DNA of 64,000 bases, taken from JASLCR01 sp964384345. Its GTDB lineage: Bacteria > Patescibacteriota > Saccharimonadia > Saccharimonadales > Saccharimonadaceae. A model generated the notes under the pieces. That model saw only the letters and a list, made by a program, of their open reading frames with translations. It did no database searches and had not been told where the DNA came from. The stretch is taken from positions 1 through 64,000 of the forward strand of contig CAYLKD010000002.1 in the NCBI GenBank assembly GCA_964384345.1, read 5' to 3'. Shown in pieces: positions 58,368 to 64,000 of this stretch (position 1 is the first letter of the stretch; each line of letters opens with the position of its first letter). The position numbers and the translations under genes are program-made.

Positions 58368-58381
58368 GATATAATTAGGTT

Positions 58382-58663
58382 ATGGAACATCAAAAAACCA
58401 CTGAAATTTTCAAGGCGCTCGGTGACGAGATACGACTTGGGATAGTGCGCAAGCTTGTCAGTGAGAACGATGCTGTTGCTAGCTGTGATATCATTTCTTC
58501 GTGCGCGAGCCGGACAAACCTATCACAACCGGCAATGAGTCACCATTTCAATAAATTAGTGGCAGCAGGAGTTTTATCTGAGCAAAAATGCGGTACGCAG
58601 AAAAAATACCAGCTGGAAACAGACTATCTGCTTTCACTTGGTATCGATGTTTCAAAACTATAA
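58382..58663 (+). CDS. ArsR-family transcriptional regulator
   Basis: A 93-aa winged HTH (FKALGDEIRLGIVRKLVS..., recognition helix NLSQPAMSHHFNKLV). Cysteines (ASCDIISSCASR) could bind a metal or thiol-reactive signal. TATAAT is 6 nt before the ATG (leaderless), and the palindrome above suggests autorepression. It is co-transcribed with the FMN reductase. Confidence 0.88.
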   Translation: MEHQKTTEIFKALGDEIRLGIVRKLVSENDAVASCDIISSCASRTNLSQPAMSHHFNKLVAAGVLSEQKCGTQKKYQLETDYLLSLGIDVSKL

Positions 58664-58686
58664 ATAGTATCAAAATGGGGGAATCA

Positions 58687-59232
58687 ATGTCATACATATT
58701 AGTTGTAACTGGAAGTGCACGTCCAAACAGTGTCAATGAAAAAATGGTACCAGAAGTGGTGTCAGTGCTGGAGAAAAAAGGTGCAGAAGTAAAAGTTGCT
58801 GACTTAAAACAAATCAATCTACCGTTTTTTGATGCACCGTACGCTCCAACGAGCCCTGACTACACTCCATCAAACGAAGTAGCTAAAGAATGGACGCAGA
58901 TGGTTGCCGATGCGAATGGCGTCGTATTTGTGACTCCAGAATATAATCACACACTCAGTGCAATACAGCTCAATGCAATCGATTGGATCGGCAAAGAATG
59001 GGAGCACAAACCTATCGCACTTGTCGGTTATGGCTGGAGCGGCGCAATCCAAGCTCACGCAGCTGCTCGCGAAGCATTATCAGTCAACCTCAAAGCAAAC
59101 GTTGGTGATGCGCAAGCTAATCTTCACTTCATGAAGGACATCAATCCAGATGGTACTGCAATTGATGCTGATGTTGTGCAGCAAAAAATCACTGCATCTG
59201 TCGAGGAGCTTTTGCAGACAATTGCAAAATAA
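58687..59232 (+). CDS. NADPH-dependent FMN reductase family protein
   Basis: A 181-aa flavodoxin-like protein (ILVVTGSARPNSVNEKMV, FVTPEYNHTLSAIQLNAIDW) of the NADPH:FMN reductase/azoreductase type. GGGGGA is a good SD; a longer frame to 58588 lies inside the ArsR gene and is rejected. Controlled with the ArsR regulator, it may respond to quinones, metals or oxidants. Confidence 0.93.
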   Translation: MSYILVVTGSARPNSVNEKMVPEVVSVLEKKGAEVKVADLKQINLPFFDAPYAPTSPDYTPSNEVAKEWTQMVADANGVVFVTPEYNHTLSAIQLNAIDWIGKEWEHKPIALVGYGWSGAIQAHAAAREALSVNLKANVGDAQANLHFMKDINPDGTAIDADVVQQKITASVEELLQTIAK

Positions 59233-59250
59233 CATCCTGACACAATAATT

Positions 59251-59290
59251 ATGTGCCACGTTCATCAAAAATGAGTGTGGCACATTTTTT
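59251..59290 (+). terminator. Terminator after the FMN reductase gene
   Basis: ATGTGCCAC ... GTGGCACAT arms with nested TCAT/ATGA, then TTTTTT. Confidence 0.8.
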
Positions 59291-59305
59291 ATGTATACTA
59301 CTACT

Positions 59306-60028
59306 ATGGCTAGGTCCGATCAGTATGCGCAACATTTTCTCCGTTCACCACGGGTTGTTGCTGAGCTTGTTGGCCATAGCAATATACGCAAGAATGATGT
59401 GGTGTACGATCTCGGAGCAGGTAGTGGAGTGATAGCAAGCGTGCTCGCACGGCGTGCCAAGCAAGTCATTGCAGTGGAGATTGAACCAGAAGCAGTAAAA
59501 AAACTGCGTTCTAATGTAGGGTTGGTCGAAAACGTGACCATCATTACGCAAGATATACTCGATATTATACCTGAGACTCGGTACAAAATATTTGCGAATA
59601 TACCGTTTTCATTAAGCTCAGACGTTGTGAGACATTTTACTTCAGTCCCATTACAACCCACCAGTATGTATGTAATCGTCCAAAAACAGTTTGCAATGAA
59701 ATTGACGCCGAGCGATGCACATTTTAATTCTGAGCTAGGCGCAGAATTATGGCCGTGGTTTAGTGTGCGCATTCGTAGGCCATTAAAGCGAACGGACTTT
59801 ACTCCACCGCCTGCAGTTGATACGGTACTTCTCGAAATCAAACCGCTTGAAACGCCGTTGTTGCCATTGCAAGACCAAGAGAAATATAAGAGATTTGTCG
59901 CTAAGTGTTTTGCTGAGCAACTATACTTCGCGAAACAGCCAAAGGCACAAGCTGGAATTGACGCAGCGAGAAAACCCTCAGAAGTACGCGCTGAACAATG
60001 GGTACGGCTTTACAGTCTTAGCCGATAG
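59306..60028 (+). CDS. KsgA/Erm-family rRNA adenine methyltransferase
   Basis: A 240-aa enzyme (QHFLRSPRVVAEL, VYDLGAGSGVIASVLA for SAM, FANIPFSLSSDVV with the NIPF catalytic motif, FTPPPAVDTVLL). The sequence is closer to Erm (23S A2058 methylation, macrolide resistance) than to KsgA, but this needs a tree. The start at 59306 is preferred: TATACT lies 6 nt upstream, and the in-frame ATG at 59291 would fall upstream of the -10 box. Confidence 0.88.
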   Translation: MARSDQYAQHFLRSPRVVAELVGHSNIRKNDVVYDLGAGSGVIASVLARRAKQVIAVEIEPEAVKKLRSNVGLVENVTIITQDILDIIPETRYKIFANIPFSLSSDVVRHFTSVPLQPTSMYVIVQKQFAMKLTPSDAHFNSELGAELWPWFSVRIRRPLKRTDFTPPPAVDTVLLEIKPLETPLLPLQDQEKYKRFVAKCFAEQLYFAKQPKAQAGIDAARKPSEVRAEQWVRLYSLSR

Positions 60029-60557
60029 CGCCGCCAAATAAGGTGCCTATATAATAGGTGACACCCATGGCGATCAGGCCACCGATAACAACGCGGGTGA
60101 TTGCGCGAGGCACAGAAGCGCCTCCTACTTTCGCACTCGAATAACCTGTGATAAATAACGCGATAAGCACAGCAATAACTGTCGCTTGAATTTTAATTGC
60201 AGTCGGTGCAAGTATAACCATTAAGAAAGGAATGACGCCTCCTATGGTAAATGCAATTAGCGACGCAAGCGCTGCCTGAGTCGGACTGGTAAACTCAGTG
60301 TCTTTCGCATTTTTAGCAGCATGGACCTTTTCTACGTCTTTTTGACTAGCGACTGAAACATATTCTCCCACTGCCATAGACAGCGCTCCAGCGACAAGTG
60401 CAGCTAAACCAGCGGTAAAAATAGCGCCATTGGTTGCGCCTGCACCCGCAACGCCCATCACCACACTCGAAGTCGACACAATTCCATCATTTGCGCCAAG
60501 GACGGCAGCGCGTAAGCGATTGAGCATACGTGTATCTGGTTTTTTAGCAGTGGTCAT
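60018..60557 (-). CDS. VIT/CCC1-family membrane protein
   Basis: A 179-aa protein with about five membrane helices. N-terminal LRAAVLGANDGIVSTSSVVMGVAGA is the VIT-family signature, followed by SMAVGEYVSVASQKD. Members move Fe2+ or Mn2+. Its 3' end overlaps the convergent methyltransferase by 11 nt. TATAAT lies 8 nt before the ATG. Confidence 0.9.
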   Translation of the reverse strand: MTTAKKPDTRMLNRLRAAVLGANDGIVSTSSVVMGVAGAGATNGAIFTAGLAALVAGALSMAVGEYVSVASQKDVEKVHAAKNAKDTEFTSPTQAALASLIAFTIGGVIPFLMVILAPTAIKIQATVIAVLIALFITGYSSAKVGGASVPRAITRVVIGGLIAMGVTYYIGTLFGGAIG

Positions 60558-60610
60558 TTACTTCTATTATACTATATAAGTTAAAACGTAAGGAGTATAC
60601 TGACAGTAAT

Positions 60611-61114
60611 ATGTATGACATTCTCGTAAGAATACTCGCAGACGGACTTGTCGCCCCGATCGTACTGCTTGGAGCATGGGCACTCGTGGTATGTGTTCCA
60701 AAAAAAGGGAAATTGCAGTCATATTCACGCGTGCTAATGGCAGGACTAACGGCGTATCTTGTCGCAAAACTAATTGCTTCTATATATCAGCCCGATGCCG
60801 CGCGACCGTTTCAAGAGATGGGCGTGCAAGCCGGTGCACTTTACTTGAATAATCCGGGCTTTCCTTCTGACCATTTATTGTTTTGTACCGCCATTAGCTT
60901 GGCAGTATGGTTTGAGACACGCCAAAAGAAACTTGCTGCAATGCTTGGTGTCCTGACTATTCTAGTAGCAATTGGAAGAGTGGTTGCGCTCGTACACACG
61001 CCGCTCGACGTAATTGGGGGCATAGTTTTTGCTCTAGTCGGCATCCCATGGTACCTTCAGAAAGATACATCAGTATCAGGTACTCGCGAAAAACGCAATA
61101 AACGTGTAGAATAA
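60611..61114 (+). CDS. PAP2-family phosphatase
   Basis: A 167-aa membrane protein with PAP2 motifs: ARPF (C1-like), PSDH (C2), and GRVVALVHTPLDVIGG (C3). It probably removes phosphate from lipids such as undecaprenyl pyrophosphate or phosphatidate. GTAAGGAG and TATACT overlap upstream of the ATG, so the translation mode is unclear. Confidence 0.88.
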   Translation: MYDILVRILADGLVAPIVLLGAWALVVCVPKKGKLQSYSRVLMAGLTAYLVAKLIASIYQPDAARPFQEMGVQAGALYLNNPGFPSDHLLFCTAISLAVWFETRQKKLAAMLGVLTILVAIGRVVALVHTPLDVIGGIVFALVGIPWYLQKDTSVSGTREKRNKRVE

Positions 61115-61143
61115 CCTATAATAATTCATAAATAGGAGAATCT

Positions 61144-61632
61144 ATGGTTAAGCAACCAGTGCAATCACAGCAGCCTGCTGTGTCAATCATGCCGTGGCTA
61201 GAATTGATAAGTGTTTTAGTGGTAGGAGCTGTAACTGGACTGCTTACGTATGCCCTTTATTTTGTGTTTGAGCATTATATATTTACTCCAACGCTTTGTG
61301 CGAATACTGCAACAAACCTTGGAAAATGCGAGAATGTCGCTGCACTTTCAACTGGATTTTCGTCGATCATAGCGGGATTTGTTGCACTATTTGCCTTAGT
61401 GCGCCAGCGAACCTTTCGCCCACTGTTGATCGTTCTTGCGGTTACGATAGGTTTATGGAATGTTGTTAGTCTAGTTGTAGGTCTGCAGTGGCTAATCGCT
61501 GCTGCTGTAATGACAGTTTTGTTTGCCGTAGCGTACGCGGCGTTTGCATGGCTTTCACAGATCCGTAGTTTCGTTGTTTCTTTAGTGCTTGTTATTGTAG
61601 TCGTAATAGCACTTCGTGTTGTCGTTAATTAG
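61144..61632 (+). CDS. Multi-pass membrane protein, unknown
   Basis: A 162-aa protein with four predicted membrane helices and a loop with Cys (CANTATNLGKCENVA). No recognised motif. TAGGAGAA upstream is the SD. It is probably in an operon with the PAP2 gene. Confidence 0.75.
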   Translation: MVKQPVQSQQPAVSIMPWLELISVLVVGAVTGLLTYALYFVFEHYIFTPTLCANTATNLGKCENVAALSTGFSSIIAGFVALFALVRQRTFRPLLIVLAVTIGLWNVVSLVVGLQWLIAAAVMTVLFAVAYAAFAWLSQIRSFVVSLVLVIVVVIALRVVVN

Positions 61633-61672
61633 ATAGAAGTCGTGCTTATGGTTTGCGTAGTATACTAATACT

Positions 61673-62737
61673 ATGCAAGAACTTCTTATTATTTTTGTGC
61701 TAGCCGTAGTCGTTACTGGTTTTGGCGTTGCACTGTACCTCATGAATCGGCGCCTGAAAGATTTGACAGCATCGTCGGCAGTTGAATTGATGAAGTCGGA
61801 TGTTACTGAGTTATCACGAACGATGACTCAGCTGCAGCAGGCGATGGGTGACAAGCTTGAGCGCAACAATATCGCAATGCAAACATCGATGCAGCGGCAA
61901 TTATCGCAGAGCGCAAAATTGGTAAGTGATGTAACGCAACGTTTAGCAAAACTAGATGAAACAAATCGTCGAGTAGTAGATGTTGCAGATGAGCTCAAGT
62001 CGCTACAGAATGTACTCGCGAACCCGAAACAACGCGGCGTACTCGGAGAATTTTATCTCAAGCAAATTCTTGAAAATGTATTGCCTCCAGGAACGTTTGA
62101 ACTGCAATATAAACTAGGGGAAGGAATGATCGTGGATGCGATTATTCATCTTGATGACAAACTATTGCCGATCGACAGTAAATTTAGTTTGGAAAATTAT
62201 AACCGGCTCGTTGAAGCAAAATCTGAAGACAGGCCCGCCCTTGAAAAAGCTTTCAAGGATGACTTAAAAAAACGTATCGATGAAACCGCAAAATACATAA
62301 ATGCGCGAAACGGTACATTAGCGCAAGCGCTGATGTTTATTCCCTCAGAGGCAATTTACTATGACTTACTTGCAAACAAAGTTGGTTCTGGTGGTGTAAA
62401 TGGCCGTGACCTTATGCAGTACGCTGCAGTTGATAAACGAGTCACTATTGTTGGGCCGAGTACGCTTTCAGCAATGCTGCAAATAATTTCTCAAGGCTTA
62501 AATAGCCTCGAAATCCAAAAGGATACTGAAATTATCCGAAAAAATGTCGAGCAGCTCGGGACACACATGCGCGGGTTTGATCAATATATGCAAAAACTTG
62601 GTGCGAGCTTGGGTACGACAGTCGGGCATTTTAATAATGCACATAAGCAACTTGCTCGCGTTGATAAAGACGTCATAAAAATTGCCGGTGGCAGCGGAGA
62701 AATAGATCCACTGCAGCTGGACAAACCATCCGAATAA
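61673..62737 (+). CDS. rmuC: RmuC-family DNA recombination protein
   Basis: A 354-aa protein with an N-terminal membrane anchor (residues ~2-22), a coiled coil (~30-110), and the RmuC nuclease-like domain (RGVLGEFYLKQILENVLPPG..., DSKFSLENYNRLVEA). It limits DNA inversions in E. coli. TATACT is 6 nt before the ATG (leaderless). Confidence 0.93.
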   Translation: MQELLIIFVLAVVVTGFGVALYLMNRRLKDLTASSAVELMKSDVTELSRTMTQLQQAMGDKLERNNIAMQTSMQRQLSQSAKLVSDVTQRLAKLDETNRRVVDVADELKSLQNVLANPKQRGVLGEFYLKQILENVLPPGTFELQYKLGEGMIVDAIIHLDDKLLPIDSKFSLENYNRLVEAKSEDRPALEKAFKDDLKKRIDETAKYINARNGTLAQALMFIPSEAIYYDLLANKVGSGGVNGRDLMQYAAVDKRVTIVGPSTLSAMLQIISQGLNSLEIQKDTEIIRKNVEQLGTHMRGFDQYMQKLGASLGTTVGHFNNAHKQLARVDKDVIKIAGGSGEIDPLQLDKPSE

Positions 62738-62757
62738 GAATAATTATATGCATCAAA

Positions 62758-62793
62758 AAAATACCTCCGCTGCTTCGATGGCGGAGGTATTTT
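62758..62793. terminator. Bidirectional terminator between rmuC and MIP gene
   Basis: AAAATACCTCCGC / GCGGAGGTATTTT perfect stem with a 10-nt loop (TGCTTCGATG). The A- and T-runs serve both convergent genes. Confidence 0.85.
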
Positions 62794-62812
62794 GTACTGA
62801 TCCGAATAGTGG

Positions 62813-63643
62813 TTAGGCTTCGGCTTCTGCTGAGACAAGATCTCGCAGCGCAAATCCAATAACCGCACCGACAATAGGCGCAACGATGTAAATAAAGATT
62901 GGCCATAGGCTCCAGCTCAATGCTTGGACGGAACCAGCGATTGCTGGATTCAGTACTGCACCATTGACACCTACAGCGCTTACACAGTAACCAGCAATAG
63001 CGAGACCGAGGAAAAGACCTCCACCGATACCAAATGCTGAGGTAAGACGACTACGGTCTCGATACACTGCTGCAAATGCGTACGCAAATATAGCGGTACC
63101 GAGAAGTTCAGCTGCGAGCACAACCCAATCTTTACCATCAGGTACTGCAGTCAATTTAAATACAGATGCGGTTGTTTGACCCATCATCTGTGCTTGCTGT
63201 GACACAGCAGGTGCGGAACTTACGAATGCGTTCAATACAACGAGTGCAAGAAGCGCACCGAGTACTTGCGCGACAATATAACTAGCAGCTCGAGCTGCTG
63301 AAATACGACGTGTTGCCCATGCACCAATTGTGAGTGCTGGGTTGAAATATGTTCCCGATACGATGCCAATCATTAACACGATTGAAACAAGTGCAAAGAA
63401 TACGACAATCGCTGAGCCTGATGCGGCGAGCACGACTGAAGCAAGCACAAACGTGCCGATAAATTCGGCAATTGATGCTGCAAGTAGGGGTGAACGACTG
63501 AAGCTAAATCTATCACTTTTCCTATTATTGCTAACAGCAGCGGCTTTGACTGTCGTTACTTTAGTTGTAGTTTTTGCGACTGCAGGTGAAGCTTTCTTGA
63601 TAGTAGTCTTCTTTGCAGCAGCAGTGGTTTTTTTGGTTGCCAT
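62813..63643 (-). CDS. MIP/aquaporin-family channel with histone-like N-terminal extension
   Basis: A 276-aa protein. Residues 1-~40 are Lys/Ala/Thr-rich (ATKKTTAAAKKTTIKKAS...), like histone H1 tails, and the rest is a six-helix MIP channel with both NPA boxes (FNPALT, LNPAIA). It passes water or small neutral solutes. AAAGGAGGG precedes the ATG at 63643; the longer frame from 63691 is rejected. Confidence 0.9.
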   Translation of the reverse strand: MATKKTTAAAKKTTIKKASPAVAKTTTKVTTVKAAAVSNNRKSDRFSFSRSPLLAASIAEFIGTFVLASVVLAASGSAIVVFFALVSIVLMIGIVSGTYFNPALTIGAWATRRISAARAASYIVAQVLGALLALVVLNAFVSSAPAVSQQAQMMGQTTASVFKLTAVPDGKDWVVLAAELLGTAIFAYAFAAVYRDRSRLTSAFGIGGGLFLGLAIAGYCVSAVGVNGAVLNPAIAGSVQALSWSLWPIFIYIVAPIVGAVIGFALRDLVSAEAEA

Positions 63644-63716
63644 TGCTATTCCCTCCTTTAAAAAGAATATGGCTAAAGTATAGCACATCAATCTTGGGTG
63701 ATATACTAAAAGAGTT

Positions 63717-63956
63717 ATGTCATTATTTATGAATCAAGAAACTACTCGCTCAAAGTTTCAGCAAAAGATTGCAGCAGACCTTGCTGAAAAATCCAAAAAA
63801 AAGCTAACTGACATTGATACCGAACGTCCTGACGGCGTCGAGGATTCCGCATATTTACGTCATACCAAACGCACGACGAGTCTAGCGTGGATATGGATAC
63901 TACTGGCAATAATTGCACTTGGTATCCTTATCTGGCTTGTGGTGGTTCCGCGCTAA
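63717..63956 (+). CDS. Small C-terminally anchored membrane protein
   Basis: A 79-aa protein with a charged N-terminal region (FQQKIAADLAEKSKKKLTDID) and one C-terminal membrane helix (~57-76). No family. TATACT lies 9 nt before the ATG. Confidence 0.75.
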   Translation: MSLFMNQETTRSKFQQKIAADLAEKSKKKLTDIDTERPDGVEDSAYLRHTKRTTSLAWIWILLAIIALGILIWLVVVPR

Positions 63957-63974
63957 CGCTATACTAACGTATAG

Positions 63975-64000
63975 ATGAGTAACTATCCTGCAATCGATAC
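63975..64000 (+). CDS. Start of a gene running off the window (partial)
   Basis: ATG AGT AAC TAT CCT..., with TATACT 9 nt upstream, the host's leaderless style. Only MSNYPAID is visible. Confidence 0.5.

Noticed and set aside
1..64000. CRISPR array or cas genes
   Set aside because: No regularly spaced short repeats and no Cas-like proteins were seen. The only repeats are coding (FN3, DUF305, Ltp, tail-fibre modules).
1..64000. Alternative genetic code (UGA as Gly, as in Gracilibacteria/SR1)
   Set aside because: TGA ends several complete genes at the expected length (ligA, nusB, methyltransferase region), and no in-frame TGA occurs within conserved domains.

Overview
The window reads as a compact, moderate-GC bacterial chromosome segment from the Candidatus Saccharibacteria (TM7)/Patescibacteria lineage. 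This placement is an inference. It rests on the dense gene packing with many 4-nt overlaps, a bL32 without zinc ligands, shortened housekeeping proteins (MetK, MurF), many surface and anchored proteins, and standard-code use of TGA as stop (for example at the end of ligA). A taxon search would be needed to confirm it.

Layout. 0-14 kb: a membrane protein, ligA, a HAM1/RdgB-like pyrophosphatase, a PGPGW membrane protein, an RRM RNA-binding protein, a candidate small RNA, tRNA-Ala, typA, a sugar cluster (GH37 trehalase, a six-hairpin glycosidase, a GT4 glycosyltransferase), rarA divergent from ddl, a slipin, and tRNA-Phe. 14-25.5 kb: an accessory stretch with FN3 and TIM-barrel glycosidase-like proteins, a VanY-type peptidase, small oxidoreductases, three VOC proteins and an orphan 446-aa gene. 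25.5-36.5 kb: a putative integrative element ending at tRNA-Gly. It carries a CsoR-controlled copper operon (CsoR, a Met/His-rich secreted protein, a double DUF305 protein, a CPH-type P1B ATPase), a CDF metal exporter with an HTH regulator, an Ltp-type surface protein, a SpoVG-like protein, a phage/plasmid-type Rep protein and a large serine recombinase whose reading frame runs through the antisense tRNA-Gly. 36.6-47.5 kb: core genes (murF, leuS, rpmF-nusB-nudix-rnc, rpsP, khpA, trmD, tRNA-Gln). 47.7-55.5 kb: a KGG stress protein, a frameshifted Crp/Fnr regulator, a tail-fibre-like beta-helix adhesin in two frames, a TrmA/RlmD-family methyltransferase, a strikingly GC-rich secreted protein and rsgA. 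55.5-64 kb: two tiny basic proteins, an aldo/keto reductase, an S-box SAM riboswitch before metK, an ArsR/FMN-reductase pair, an Erm/KsgA-type methyltransferase, VIT-family and PAP2 proteins, rmuC and a MIP channel with a histone-like tail.

Gene expression is of two kinds. Many genes, including housekeeping ones, have a TATAAT/TATACT -10 box only 6-9 nt before the start codon and no Shine-Dalgarno sequence, which predicts leaderless mRNAs. Others, including ribosomal protein operons and many accessory genes, have ordinary leaders with AAGGAG-like sites. I used this to choose starts. Convergent genes commonly overlap by a few bases or share a bidirectional terminator, and divergent genes can share gaps of 22-35 bp with overlapping -10 boxes.

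The most interesting items are the leaderless promoter pattern, the recombinase frame that crosses tRNA-Gly and its terminator, the SAM riboswitch with a combined terminator/SD-sequestering platform, the A9-tract frameshift in the Crp/Fnr regulator, LigA without its zinc-finger cysteines, and the candidate ~120-nt RNA before tRNA-Ala.
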